Below are positions 17,305 to 27,325 of a stretch of DNA of 51,024 nucleotides, piece by piece. The notes beneath the pieces are model-generated. The model was not told the DNA's origin, did not search any database, and was given only the letters and a program-made list of their open reading frames with translations. The stretch spans positions 1-51,024 of the forward strand of contig JAJFIL010000088.1 of NCBI GenBank assembly GCA_021774965.1. Direction: 5' to 3'. How positions within the stretch are numbered: the first letter of the stretch is position 1; every line of letters starts with the position of its first letter. The stretch comes from Alphaproteobacteria bacterium (GTDB lineage Bacteria; Pseudomonadota; Alphaproteobacteria; JAJFIK01). Made by a program: the position numbers and the translations under genes.

Positions 17305-20058
17305 CTAATGGTGGGGCGTGGACTTCAATTCGTAAAGCAGTTCCAGCGCTTCTTTGGGAGAAAACTCGTCCGGATTGATCTCCGCCATGCGTTTTTCCAG
17401 CGCGCTGGGCTCATTTGACGCGGTTTTGGGCGCTGATGCCGCAGGATTTACCGAAAAGAGCGGCAGATCATCCACCAGAGCACGGGGGGCAGTGCCGCTC
17501 TGGCTTGCCTCTAATTGGGCCAGCACCTCGTGGGCCCGATCAATCACCGGGCTTGGCAACCCTGCCAGCTTGGCCACTTGAATGCCGTAGGACCTGTCAG
17601 CGGCTCCCGAAACCACCTCATGCAGGAAGATCACATCGCCTTTCCATTCCTTGACCTTCATGGTCGCGGTGGCGAGGGAGCCGAGAGTTTCCGTGAGCGC
17701 CGTCAGCTCATGGTAATGAGTGGCGAATAGCCCGCGGCACTGATTGGCCTCGTGCAGATGTTCCAGCGAGGCCCAGGCGATGGAGAGCCCGTCAAAGGTC
17801 GCCGTGCCCCGTCCGATCTCATCCAGGATCACCAACGAGCGTTCTGTGGCCTGGTTCAGGATGGCGGCTGTCTCCACCATCTCCACCATGAAGGTCGAGC
17901 GCCCGCGGGCCAAATCATCGGCCGCGCCAACGCGAGAGAACAGCCGATCCACAATGCCGATGTGCGCCTCGTCTGCCGGCACGAAAGCCCCCATCTGAGC
18001 CAGGATGGCGATCAGCGCATTTTGCCTGAGGTAAGTTGATTTACCCGCCATGTTGGGGCCGGTCACCAACCAGAGACGCTTGGCATCCCTGCCTGTTTGT
18101 CCGGACACGGATAAATCAGCGTCATTGGCCACAAAGGGCGTTGCGCCAGTTTTACGCAGTGATGCTTCCACCACCGGGTGCCGTCCGCCTTTGATGCGGA
18201 AGGAAAGACTGTCATCAACGATCGGGCGGCAGAGGTTTTGGTTTGCTGCCAGTTCCGCCAATGCGGAAGAGACATCCAGCACCGCCAGGGCGCTGGCCAG
18301 CTGTGAAATCTCCGAAGATCTTTCCAAGACGCCGTTGAGCAGAGTCTCGAAAATCTCCAACTCCAGCGCCACGGCCTTGGTGCCTGCCTGGGCTATTTTG
18401 GCTTCCAGTTCAGAAAGTTTCGCCGTGGTAAAGCGCATGGCGTTGGCCATGGATTGGCGATGGATAAAGAGATCCAGATGGTCGGTGCGGATACGCTCCC
18501 CATGGGCAGCGGGCACTTCAACATAATAACCCAGCACATTGTTGTGGCGAATCTTGAGGGCTTTGACGCCTGTGAGTTCTGCATAGTCTTTTTGCAGGCT
18601 TGCGATCACCTGCCGGGCGTGGTCGCGCAGCTCGCGCAATTCATCCAGTTCCGGCAGTGAGCCTTGCCGCACAAACCCGCCGTCGCGGGCGAGCAAGGGC
18701 AGTTCATCTGCCAAGTGATGAGACAAGGGTGCGATCAAGTCTTCCGTCCACGAACCACTTGCGTCAAGTGCATTGCGAACTTCTGTCGGAGCGTCGTCAC
18801 CGCCATGAAGCTTTGCAATCTCCTTTGCGGCCAACAACCCGCCTTTGATCGCAGCCAAATCGCGCGGGCCGCCTCGACCTAGTGAGAGGCGCAGAAGCGA
18901 GCGCGATAGATCCGGTGCGCGCTTGAGGCTGCCGCGCACATCTTCGCGCAAACGGTTAGCTTCCAGATAAAATGCTACGGCATCCTGCCGGGCGCAGATG
19001 GCCTCAGGTAATGTTAAGGGTGCTGCCAACCTGCGGCCTAATTCCCGCGCGCCTGCAGCCGTTACCGTACGGTCAATGACCGAAAGCAGACTGCCTTCCC
19101 GCGCGCCCGAAAGCGTGCGCATGAGCTCCAAATTTGTGCGCGTGGCCCCGTCAATGGCCATGGCCTCACCGGCCCCTTCTCGGGCCAAGTGGGAGAGCGC
19201 GGGCATCTTGCCCACTTGAGTCAGCTCAACGTAATCCACCAGCGCGCCCGCAGCAGCAACCTCTGCCCGCGAAAACGCCCCCAGCCCATCGAGAGTGGCC
19301 ACCCCATAAAGGGCCTTGAGGCGCGCATTTCCAGCTTCACTGTCAAAGCGAGCCGGAGGCAAGGGCGTGACGCGCGCGCCATAATCTGTCCACAGATCAA
19401 ATAGTGCCGGCTCATCATAAAGACTTTGCGGCACTAGAATTTCCGTTGCGTCAAGACGTGCCAGCTCTGCCGCCAATTGACGGCGGCTCACAGGGGCCAC
19501 TCGAAACTCCCCCGTGGACATATCGGCCCAGGCAAGGCCCAGCCCGTCGCCATCGGCTTTCACACGAGCGATAGCGGCAAGAAAATTGTTGCTGCCTGCC
19601 TCCAAAAGCGCGTCTTCGGTAAGCGTGCCTGCGGTCACAAGCCGCGTCACGCCCCGTTTCACCACGGATTTCGCTCCGCGTTTTTTGGCTTCCGCAGGGT
19701 CTTCAAGCTGTTCACAAACCGCAACCTTGTATCCCGCGCGGATCAGATTTTGCAGATATTGCTCGTGGGAATGAACCGGCACCCCGCACATGGGAATGTC
19801 ATTGCCCTCATGCTTGCCGCGCTTGGTGAGCGCGATCTGAAGCGCTTCGGCAGCCTTCACGGCATCATCGAAGAACATCTCGTAAAAATCGCCCATGCGG
19901 TAGAACAGGAGATAGTCCGGGTGAGCGGATTTAATCTCCAGAAACTGCGCCATCATAGGCGTTACGCGGCCACTATCTTTGGCAGCGTCCTTGGCAGTAA
20001 CTTTGCCTGCGCCGATATCATCTTTGGCTTGAACAGGCTTTAGGGCCTCGAGGGTCAT
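17305..20058 (-). CDS. mutS: DNA mismatch repair protein MutS
   Basis: This 917-residue protein recognises mismatches and starts repair with MutL. The mismatch-reading Phe-Tyr-Glu is in FYRMGDFYEMFFDDAV. The ABC-type ATPase has Walker A in TGPNMAGKSTYLRQ, Walker B in LVILDEIGRGT and the STFMVEM signature. All sites are intact. The frame opens at 20181, but the ATG at 20058 (MTLEALKPV) leads directly into the family's N-terminal region. It is divergent from maeB. It matters here because dnaQ in the same window looks broken, and mismatch repair would be the remaining safeguard. Confidence 0.97.
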   Translation of the reverse strand: MTLEALKPVQAKDDIGAGKVTAKDAAKDSGRVTPMMAQFLEIKSAHPDYLLFYRMGDFYEMFFDDAVKAAEALQIALTKRGKHEGNDIPMCGVPVHSHEQYLQNLIRAGYKVAVCEQLEDPAEAKKRGAKSVVKRGVTRLVTAGTLTEDALLEAGSNNFLAAIARVKADGDGLGLAWADMSTGEFRVAPVSRRQLAAELARLDATEILVPQSLYDEPALFDLWTDYGARVTPLPPARFDSEAGNARLKALYGVATLDGLGAFSRAEVAAAGALVDYVELTQVGKMPALSHLAREGAGEAMAIDGATRTNLELMRTLSGAREGSLLSVIDRTVTAAGARELGRRLAAPLTLPEAICARQDAVAFYLEANRLREDVRGSLKRAPDLSRSLLRLSLGRGGPRDLAAIKGGLLAAKEIAKLHGGDDAPTEVRNALDASGSWTEDLIAPLSHHLADELPLLARDGGFVRQGSLPELDELRELRDHARQVIASLQKDYAELTGVKALKIRHNNVLGYYVEVPAAHGERIRTDHLDLFIHRQSMANAMRFTTAKLSELEAKIAQAGTKAVALELEIFETLLNGVLERSSEISQLASALAVLDVSSALAELAANQNLCRPIVDDSLSFRIKGGRHPVVEASLRKTGATPFVANDADLSVSGQTGRDAKRLWLVTGPNMAGKSTYLRQNALIAILAQMGAFVPADEAHIGIVDRLFSRVGAADDLARGRSTFMVEMVETAAILNQATERSLVILDEIGRGTATFDGLSIAWASLEHLHEANQCRGLFATHYHELTALTETLGSLATATMKVKEWKGDVIFLHEVVSGAADRSYGIQVAKLAGLPSPVIDRAHEVLAQLEASQSGTAPRALVDDLPLFSVNPAASAPKTASNEPSALEKRMAEINPDEFSPKEALELLYELKSTPHH

Positions 20059-20233
20059 GGGTATCCCGGGATTGAGGGTTGCGCTGCATGGCGCTGATGA
20101 GACCCCGGAGCCTACAAAACTGACATGGGTCCGGGCAAGGGCCCCAAGGAATGTAACACAAGCGTTGCAAATACCACGCAACGGTTCATGCTGAGCGAAT
20201 CAATGCAAGGCGCCCAGAGAAAGAGTCCCGCCC

Positions 20234-22516
20234 ATGGCCGATGAGACTGACAAGATCTACGAAGATTCCCTCGCTTTCCACAAGATGGGCAAGCCCGGGA
20301 AAGTGGAGATCAATGCCACCAAGCCCATGGCAACCCAGAGGGATCTGGCGCTGGCCTATTCTCCCGGCGTGGCGGCCCCCGTGCTGGCCATCGCCGAGGA
20401 CCCCGACAAGGCGTTCGATTACACCGCCCGGGGCAATTTCGTTGCGGTCATCACCAACGGCACGGCGATCCTGGGGCTGGGCAATCTGGGCGCGTTGGCC
20501 TCCAAACCCGTGATGGAGGGCAAGGCCGTGCTGTTCAAGCGCTTTGCCGATGTGGATGCTATCGACCTGGAGGTGGATACCGAGGACGTAGACGAGTTCG
20601 TCAATGCGGTGCGCCTGCTGGGGCCATCGTTTGGCGGCATCAATCTGGAAGACATCAAAGCCCCCGAGAGCTTTCTCATCGAGAGCCGCCTGCGGGAAGA
20701 GATGAACATCCCTGTTTTTCACGATGACCAGCACGGTACCGCGATCATCACGGCGGCGGGCTTCATTAATGCGCTGGATCTGACTAACCGCGACATCAAG
20801 CGCACCAAGGTTGTGATGAACGGCGCGGGGGCTGCTGGCATTGCCTGTCTCGAGTTGCTCAAGGCCATGGGGCTTCCTCATAACAATGCCATCCTGTGCG
20901 ACAGCAAAGGTGTTATCTACCAGGGCCGCACGGAAGGCATGAACCAGTGGAAAACCGCCCACGCTGCCCAAACCGAGGCGCGCACTCTGGAAGAAGCCAT
21001 GGTCGGGGCGGATGTATTCCTGGGGCTTTCAGTAAAAGATGCAGTGACGCGCGAGATGGTCAAATCCATGGCCGCCAAACCGATCATTTTTGCCTGCGCC
21101 AATCCAGACCCGGAAATTCGCCCCGAGGTGGTACATGAGATCCGCGATGATGCCATCGTCGCCACGGGGCGCTCGGACTATCCCAACCAGATCAATAATG
21201 TTCTGGGCTTTCCGTATATTTTCAGAGGCGCACTGGATGTACGCGCCACCACCATCAATGAAGAGATGAAAATTGCCGCTGCCCATGCCTTGGCTGAGTT
21301 GGCCCGGGAAGATGTGCCTGATGAGGTAGCAGCAGCCTATGGCGGCTCGCGGCTCAAATACGGTCCGGAATATATTATCCCGGTGCCGTTCGATCCGAGG
21401 CTGATCACTCATGTACCACCAGCAGTGGCCAAGGCGGCCATGGATACCGGTGTGGCAAAGAAATCCATCCATGCCATGCGCGGCTATAAGCACGAGCTTT
21501 CGGCCCGCCTGGATCCGCGCGCCACATTGCTGCAACGGATTTCCGAGACCGTGCGCAGCCATCCCACTCGGGTGGTCTTTGCCGAGGGCGAAGAAGAAAC
21601 GGTGATCCGGGCGGCGGTGCAGTTCCGCAATGATGGTCTGGGTACGCCAATTCTTATTGGGCGCGAACGTCAGGTCCGTCAGGCTATGGAACATATCGGG
21701 CTGGATAAATCCGCCCATGATATTGAGATCGTCAATGCGCGTATCTCCGTTCATAATGAGCGGTATACAGATCATATCTACGCGCGCATGCAGAGGCGCG
21801 GGTTTTTGTTCCGCGACGCCCAGCGACTGGTGAACCAGGACCGCAACGTCTTTGGCGCCTGCATGGTCGCTATGGGTCAGGCCGACGCTATGGTCACCGG
21901 CGCGACCCGGCATTTCGCCATGGCGCTGCGCAACATCGGCTGGGTGGTTGACCCCATCAAGGGTCAGCGGGTGATCGGCATTACGCCGGTGTTGGCTCGC
22001 GGCAAGACCGTCTTCATCGCCGACACCGCCGTCACTGAATTTCCCGAAGCCAATGAGATGGCCGACATTGCCGAGGAAGCGGCGACCTTTGCTCGGCGCA
22101 TGGGCTATGAGCCGCGGGTGGCCTTTATGGCGGTTTCCACTTTTGGCCAACCGGTGACCGAGCGATCCGACAAGATCCGGGGCGCCGTAGCCCATCTGGA
22201 TCGCCGGGAAGTGGACTTTGAATATGACGGAGAGATGCTGCCGTCGGTCGCGCTCAACCCCAATGCCAAATCGATCTATCCCTTTATGCGCCTGACCGAG
22301 CCTGCCAACGTGCTGGTCATGCCCGCGCTCCATTCCGCCGCGATCTCAACATCCCTGATGAATGAGATGGGCGGAGCAACCGTGGTGGGGCCAATACTCG
22401 TGGGCCTGGAGCATTCCATCCAGATCGTGCAATTGGGCGCGTCCGTCACGGACATCGTGAATATGGCGGCATTCGCAGCGTATGAAGTGCAAGGGCAGGG
22501 CACGCTGGGGGTTTAG
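20234..22516 (+). CDS. maeB: NADP-dependent malic enzyme fused to a phosphotransacetylase-like domain
   Basis: This 760-residue enzyme converts malate to pyruvate and CO2. The malic enzyme part covers about 1-430. FHDDQHGTAIITAAG carries metal-binding Asp residues, and VVMNGAGAAGIACLELL is the dinucleotide-binding turn. The second part (about 440-755) is a phosphotransacetylase-like domain (VVFAEGEEETVIRAA ... GPILVGL), which in MaeB enzymes is regulatory and binds acetyl-CoA rather than making acetyl phosphate. It stands alone on the plus strand, divergent from mutS, and is preceded by a 175-nt promoter gap. Confidence 0.96.
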   Translation: MADETDKIYEDSLAFHKMGKPGKVEINATKPMATQRDLALAYSPGVAAPVLAIAEDPDKAFDYTARGNFVAVITNGTAILGLGNLGALASKPVMEGKAVLFKRFADVDAIDLEVDTEDVDEFVNAVRLLGPSFGGINLEDIKAPESFLIESRLREEMNIPVFHDDQHGTAIITAAGFINALDLTNRDIKRTKVVMNGAGAAGIACLELLKAMGLPHNNAILCDSKGVIYQGRTEGMNQWKTAHAAQTEARTLEEAMVGADVFLGLSVKDAVTREMVKSMAAKPIIFACANPDPEIRPEVVHEIRDDAIVATGRSDYPNQINNVLGFPYIFRGALDVRATTINEEMKIAAAHALAELAREDVPDEVAAAYGGSRLKYGPEYIIPVPFDPRLITHVPPAVAKAAMDTGVAKKSIHAMRGYKHELSARLDPRATLLQRISETVRSHPTRVVFAEGEEETVIRAAVQFRNDGLGTPILIGRERQVRQAMEHIGLDKSAHDIEIVNARISVHNERYTDHIYARMQRRGFLFRDAQRLVNQDRNVFGACMVAMGQADAMVTGATRHFAMALRNIGWVVDPIKGQRVIGITPVLARGKTVFIADTAVTEFPEANEMADIAEEAATFARRMGYEPRVAFMAVSTFGQPVTERSDKIRGAVAHLDRREVDFEYDGEMLPSVALNPNAKSIYPFMRLTEPANVLVMPALHSAAISTSLMNEMGGATVVGPILVGLEHSIQIVQLGASVTDIVNMAAFAAYEVQGQGTLGV

Positions 22517-22529
22517 GGGAGAGGAAGCT

Positions 22530-23381
22530 TTACGCCCCCCACGCGCCCACGCCCAGCCTTGCGCGATAGCGCGGGTTGATCTGCGCGCGCGGCAAGATGA
22601 TCATCACGTCGGTGGTGTTGAACTGATGATCCACGAACGCGCCATCTGAGAACCAGCATCCTGCGCGCATATAGCCTTTTAGGAGCGGCGGAAGAGCGAG
22701 GAATGCCTTCTTGGCATCATAAGTGCCTTCGTCCAGGCAATTCATTTCCACACGGACATTTTCATGAGGACGCACGCGCCACATCTCCGGCGCCAGGGCT
22801 GAATGATGCAGAACCGATAGCTGTGTCCGAAGTTCCGTAGGCTCTGTGCCGTGCAAGGAAGCACACCCAAAGAGCACATTGGCCTTGGACTTATCCGCCC
22901 AATATAGAATGCCGCGCCACAACAGCTCAATCGTGGGCCGGTTGCGATAATCGGGATGCACGCAAGACCGCCCCAGCTCCAAGAACCTTGTATCTTCGGG
23001 CACGCGTTTAAGCAGTGGATCAATGTCAAATTCTTGCGCGGTATAAAATCCGCCATTGGCCATGGCGACCTCGTGGCGCAGCAGACGGTATGTTCCCACC
23101 ACATGAACCTGACCGTCATCTGCCTTTATGTCTGTCACAATGAGATGATTGCAGAGATCATCAAAACGATCCGCATCGCGGCCCATCATCTCAGGAGAGG
23201 CTGCGCAGGCATTGTTCGCACCGCTTGCGCCCATCTCCTGAAAGAACACTTCATAGCGCAAGGTCTGGGCCGCATAGAGATCCGCCTCGCTGGCCGCCAA
23301 TCGCAATTCCATAGTGCCGGATCGCGCGATGACCTGGTCATCGGACGTCTTTCTGGCTGGAAGAGTAACCGTAATCCCCAT
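22530..23381 (-). CDS. olsB: OlsB-like ornithine N-acyltransferase (GNAT fold)
   Basis: This 283-residue protein resembles OlsB, which transfers a 3-hydroxyacyl chain from ACP to ornithine as the first step of ornithine lipid synthesis. Recognisable segments are LRYEVFFQEMG, DRFDDLCNHLIV, GTYRLLRHEVA, and FLELGRSCVHPDYRNRPTIELLWRGI. The C-terminal half contains LPPLLKGYMRAGCWFSDGAFVD, typical of the family. No olsA lies next to it; the acyltransferase at the left end of the window is a possible but unproven partner. It is convergent with maeB, 13 nt apart. Confidence 0.82.
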   Translation of the reverse strand: MGITVTLPARKTSDDQVIARSGTMELRLAASEADLYAAQTLRYEVFFQEMGASGANNACAASPEMMGRDADRFDDLCNHLIVTDIKADDGQVHVVGTYRLLRHEVAMANGGFYTAQEFDIDPLLKRVPEDTRFLELGRSCVHPDYRNRPTIELLWRGILYWADKSKANVLFGCASLHGTEPTELRTQLSVLHHSALAPEMWRVRPHENVRVEMNCLDEGTYDAKKAFLALPPLLKGYMRAGCWFSDGAFVDHQFNTTDVMIILPRAQINPRYRARLGVGAWGA

Positions 23382-23483
23382 GCAGGCTGCCTCCTGAGGC
23401 GGTGGCCCGTCACCGCGTGCTGCCCGAGCTTAGCGGATACTCCTGCAACATGCCCGCGAGAAATTAGGGCTCTTAGGCCCCCC

Positions 23484-25022
23484 TTAGGACCTAGAGGCCT
23501 CGATTTCCTTTTCCTTGATGGCCCCTCGCGACCCCAGCCACCATAAAAGCGCCAGTCCCGGCAGGGCTGCCACCGCAGAGAGGAGGAAGAACACCGGCCA
23601 GCCGGTCACTGTGGCCACAGCCCCGGCGGGGGCCACCAGCAACGTTCGGGGCACGGCAGACAGCGCCGTTAGCAAGGCAAATTGTGAGGCGGTGTAAAGC
23701 TTGCTGCGGCACAGGGCAGAGATCAGCGCAATGAAGATGGTGGTGCCAATGCCCCCCATGATGTTTTCCACAAGTACGGCAATCAGCAGCGCCGCTTCAT
23801 TGGGACCAATAAGGGCAAGGGTGAAGTAGCCAAAATTGGAGATGAGCTGCACAATGCCGGCGATCCACATAGCCGCCAGCAGCCCGCGCCAGCGCAAGAT
23901 GTACGCACCCAGAAAGCCGCCCCCGATGGTCGCAAGGATGCCGTAGCCCACTGCCCAGCCCAGTTGATCATCAGAAAAACCCAAACGTTGCCCAAAGGGT
24001 GTGAACAAGGACCCCGCAAAGGTGTCGCCGAACTTGAACAGGATCACCAGGAACAAGAGCCCGAGCCAGTATTTGTGTTCCTGCGCAAAGTTCACAAACG
24101 GTGTGACCACCGCATCCTGTAGCTGGTTGCCCAGTGCGATCTTTGTTGCATGTTGGCTGGCGTTCTGCTTGCCCCTCATCCCATAGAGCCCAAGGGCTGT
24201 AATGCTGAGAAGCCCCAACACCAGGAGCGTGAAGTATCGCCCATAACCTGCAAAGACAGTGGCACGCAAATAGAAAAGCCCTGCGATGGCTATGACCAGA
24301 ACGCCAATGAACAGGATTGCTGAAGTGCCGGACAAATAGGGCGCGTCCTTGGGAACGTCTGGCTCGGGCATAAGCAAGGTGCCCAACATGCCGACACCAA
24401 CCGCCGCTGCGGCCCCCATATAGATGGCGGGCCAGATATCACTCACCAGCCAACCGGCACTGGAGAGGTGCCCGGCAACGATCAGCGCTCCGCTGGTGGT
24501 GAGCAGCATGGCCGCGCGATAGGCCGCCACATAGTTCGCGACCCCTGCAGCCTGCTGGGTGTCTTCCAATGCCTCAATGCGCAAAGTGTCCACAAGGATG
24601 TCTTGCGTGGCTGAAATGAAAGCCACCGACAGCGCGAGCACGGCCAACAACATAGGCGCTGCGATAGGATCAATGCCGCCCAGGAAAAAGATCGCTGCAA
24701 CAAGGGCGACTTGCGTGGCAATCAGCCAACCTCGCCTGCGCCCGAACATCCGCGTCAGCAGCGGTAGCCGCGTGGCATCCACCAATGGCGCCCAGACAAA
24801 CTTCAGTGAGTAAGGCAGGCCCACAAGGGCAAAGAGCCCGATGGTGGTAAGGTCCACGCCTGCGCGGTTCATCCACGCCTGAAGCGTTGAGCCCGTCAGC
24901 GCCAAAGGCAGGCCTGAGGAAAACCCGAGCAGGGCTACATACAGAACTTTAGGTTGGAAATAGACCAGTGCCGCGCTGATCCACCGGGGCAATCTGGGGG
25001 AAGGTTGCTGCTGCGATGTCAT
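23484..25022 (-). CDS. ampG: AmpG-type muropeptide permease (MFS)
   Basis: This 512-residue major facilitator protein resembles AmpG, which imports anhydromuropeptides for cell-wall recycling. The N-terminal signature LLGFSSGLPLALTGSTLQAWM, followed by GLPYSLKFVWAPLVDA, is diagnostic. About 12-14 hydrophobic helices are visible, as in AmpG. I chose the ATG at 25022 because it has GAGGG 6 nt upstream; the frame opens at 25058. The start lies 7 nt after the stop of the histidine kinase gene, so the two are likely cotranscribed. MltA in this window produces the muropeptides that such a permease imports. Confidence 0.9.
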   Translation of the reverse strand: MTSQQQPSPRLPRWISAALVYFQPKVLYVALLGFSSGLPLALTGSTLQAWMNRAGVDLTTIGLFALVGLPYSLKFVWAPLVDATRLPLLTRMFGRRRGWLIATQVALVAAIFFLGGIDPIAAPMLLAVLALSVAFISATQDILVDTLRIEALEDTQQAAGVANYVAAYRAAMLLTTSGALIVAGHLSSAGWLVSDIWPAIYMGAAAAVGVGMLGTLLMPEPDVPKDAPYLSGTSAILFIGVLVIAIAGLFYLRATVFAGYGRYFTLLVLGLLSITALGLYGMRGKQNASQHATKIALGNQLQDAVVTPFVNFAQEHKYWLGLLFLVILFKFGDTFAGSLFTPFGQRLGFSDDQLGWAVGYGILATIGGGFLGAYILRWRGLLAAMWIAGIVQLISNFGYFTLALIGPNEAALLIAVLVENIMGGIGTTIFIALISALCRSKLYTASQFALLTALSAVPRTLLVAPAGAVATVTGWPVFFLLSAVAALPGLALLWWLGSRGAIKEKEIEASRS

Positions 25023-25029
25023 AAAGCCC

Positions 25030-27210
25030 TCAGCCTGTTGCTGCGGCTCCTTGATCATCGGTGTCGCCGCTGGGTTCTGTCCACCGGCTTAGCATGTCCA
25101 TGAGGTCTTGGGCCACAAAGGGCTTGGGCAAAAAGTCGTTCATGCCCACTTCGATGCACATGTGTTTGTCTTCGGACATGGCGTTGGCGGTAAGCGCCAC
25201 GATTGGCACATCCCGGCCTGGCCCGTCTATGGCCCGAATTTGGCGGGTCGCCTCATGACCATCCACCTCAGGCATCTGCACATCCATCAGGATAATGTCA
25301 TAGGTCACCTGAATAGCCGCTTCCACGGCCTCCCGACCATTGACCACATGATCTACCTTGTGGCCTTGCTTCTTGAGCAGGGAGGTTGCCAATAGTGAGT
25401 TGATCTCATTGTCTTCAGCAAGAAGAATTCGCATGGATTGTGTTGCCTTTTCTTCCGTCTCGACATGGGCCGTCGCCAGGCCCGCACTGTCCGCGCCGTC
25501 GAGAGCCGGGCTCAGAATTTTCTGCAAGGATGATTGCCGCACCGGTTTGATGAGGTATCCGTCAAATCCGCTTTCAAGATATTCATCCAGATTACGTCGT
25601 TGTTCCGGCGTGATCACCACAATCCGTCGCGCCTCTGCCAGGGGTTCAAACTCTGCCAGCAGTTCGACAGGCACATCGGGCTTGGTTGCCGTCAGCCCTA
25701 TGTCATAGAGCACCGTATGGAAGCGGGCTTCGGGTCTGCGTTCCAGGTCAGCAAAGGCTGCTGCAATCGAATTAAAGGCCAGGGGCCGGAAGTTTAGAGC
25801 CTCAAGCTGTAGGCCGAGAGCCGGTGCCACGATACTGCTATCCGAAACCACCATCACTTCTGAGGCGCCAACCGGGGGCAGCGGCAATGGAACAGCCGCG
25901 GTTACAGTTTCAAGCTTTACAGTGAACCAGAAGGTCGAGCCTTCCCCCACAACGCTTTCAATCCCAATTTCGCCGCCCATGGCGTCGACAATGCGTTTTG
26001 AGATGGCAAGGCCCAGCCCCGTGCCGCCGTACTTGCGCGATGTCCTGTCATCCGCTTGGGAAAACTCATCAAAGATATGCGTGGTCGCGTCATCGGAAAC
26101 GCCAACACCTGTGTCCACGACTTCGAACCGCAAGGTCACGGGATTAAGGCCCTTTTCAACAGACACATAAATGCCGATGCCGCCTTGCTGGGTAAACTTC
26201 ACTGCATTGCCTGCAAGGTTGAGAATGACCTGACGCAAGCGCCCTTCGTCACCACGAACCTCAAGGGGCAGGTCCTGGCTGGGGACAGCAATGATCTGAA
26301 TGCCTTTTTCGTGGGCGCGCGGGGACAATAGTTCCGCCACGCTTTCCACCGTCCGGCGCACATCGAAGTTAAGCTTTTCGAGGCGTACTTGCCCGGCTTC
26401 GATTTTGGAATAGTCCAGAATATCGTTGATCAGGGACAACAGCGCATCGCCGGAATCTTTCACAGCGCGGGTATAGGTTTCCTGCTCATCCGATTGTTCC
26501 GTATCCATCAGAAGGTTTGCCATGCCCAGAATGCCGTTCATAGGCGTTCTGATCTCGTGGCTCATTGTAGCCAGGAATGCAGATTTGGAACGATTTGCGC
26601 GTTCAGCCATATCACGGGCCTGGCGCAGATCTTCCTCGATTTGTTTCTGATCCGTTATATCGCGGCCAGCGCTCTGGATTTCCAATAGCTCGCCAGCATC
26701 ATTGCGGATGGGATAATCATCCCACAAGAACCAGCGCCACCCCGAAGCGGTCTTAAGTCGCTGTTCATACCGTACACGGAAGGATTTCGTTTCTGCCCCT
26801 GAGAACGTTCCGATGAGCCCGCGCGCGGTGGACGTATCGATAGGCGGATGAAACAGTGTGCCTTCTACGCCGTCTTTGGTAACGCCAAAGGTGGTGCAGA
26901 AAGCCTGGTTGACCGTGGTCACGACACCATTGGCACCTTTTCGGACAACCACATCTCCCTGGCTGTCGGTCAGGTTTTGATGTCGCGCTTCGGAGTCTCG
27001 CAGTTCATTGGAAAGTTGTCGTTCGCGCCGCCAGCCAACGGCAAGGCCGATAACCAGAGAAGACAAGAAAACCAAAAGCCAATAGGCGATGCTTTCAAAA
27101 GGCGTGGTGGAATAGGTCAACGCCTGCGCAAGCAGTTCTTCCTGTGCCATTGCCGGCATCGGCGCAGCAATGAGTGCCGCCATGACTATAAACTTGCGCG
27201 TCCGCACCAA
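25030..27210 (-). CDS. Hybrid sensor histidine kinase with PAS and two receiver domains
   Basis: This 726-residue membrane kinase has two hydrophobic N-terminal segments (about 7-22 and 42-58) and a PAS domain at about 80-190. The phospho-accepting His is H218 in FLATMSHEIRTPMNG. A HATPase domain follows, with the N box NLAGNAVKFT and G boxes DTGVGV and GGTGLGLAISK. The first receiver-like domain (about 455-575) lacks the normal Asp pocket (its strand reads LYDIGLTAT). The second (about 602-712) is complete, with phospho-Asp in ILMDVQMPEVDG and KPF near its end. It needs a separate phosphotransfer protein, and none is nearby. It is upstream of ampG in a probable two-gene operon. Confidence 0.93.
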   Translation of the reverse strand: MVRTRKFIVMAALIAAPMPAMAQEELLAQALTYSTTPFESIAYWLLVFLSSLVIGLAVGWRRERQLSNELRDSEARHQNLTDSQGDVVVRKGANGVVTTVNQAFCTTFGVTKDGVEGTLFHPPIDTSTARGLIGTFSGAETKSFRVRYEQRLKTASGWRWFLWDDYPIRNDAGELLEIQSAGRDITDQKQIEEDLRQARDMAERANRSKSAFLATMSHEIRTPMNGILGMANLLMDTEQSDEQETYTRAVKDSGDALLSLINDILDYSKIEAGQVRLEKLNFDVRRTVESVAELLSPRAHEKGIQIIAVPSQDLPLEVRGDEGRLRQVILNLAGNAVKFTQQGGIGIYVSVEKGLNPVTLRFEVVDTGVGVSDDATTHIFDEFSQADDRTSRKYGGTGLGLAISKRIVDAMGGEIGIESVVGEGSTFWFTVKLETVTAAVPLPLPPVGASEVMVVSDSSIVAPALGLQLEALNFRPLAFNSIAAAFADLERRPEARFHTVLYDIGLTATKPDVPVELLAEFEPLAEARRIVVITPEQRRNLDEYLESGFDGYLIKPVRQSSLQKILSPALDGADSAGLATAHVETEEKATQSMRILLAEDNEINSLLATSLLKKQGHKVDHVVNGREAVEAAIQVTYDIILMDVQMPEVDGHEATRQIRAIDGPGRDVPIVALTANAMSEDKHMCIEVGMNDFLPKPFVAQDLMDMLSRWTEPSGDTDDQGAAATG

Positions 27211-27297
27211 ACTTGACCCTTGAATATTTCCCAGGGGTCACCTTACCCGCGCGGCCTTTAAGATCGCCTTGAGGGGAGCGGCTTTCGCGAGTTGTGG

Positions 27298-27312
27298 TTA
27301 AATAGTGCTTAA
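27298..27312. promoter_or_regulatory. TTAA-N7-TTAA site (CtrA-type) upstream of the hybrid kinase
   Basis: The sequence TTAAATAGTGCTTAA fits the CtrA half-site arrangement exactly: two TTAA blocks with 7 bases between them. It lies about 88-102 nt upstream of the kinase start. CtrA is the alphaproteobacterial cell-cycle response regulator. Binding is inferred from the pattern only. Confidence 0.4.
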
Positions 27313-27325
27313 GGCTAACGGCAAT

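Noticed and set aside
21029-22333. 434-codon minus-strand frame opposite maeB
   Set aside because: Its protein is His/Gly-rich and without motifs, while the plus strand encodes malic enzyme with its full set of motifs.
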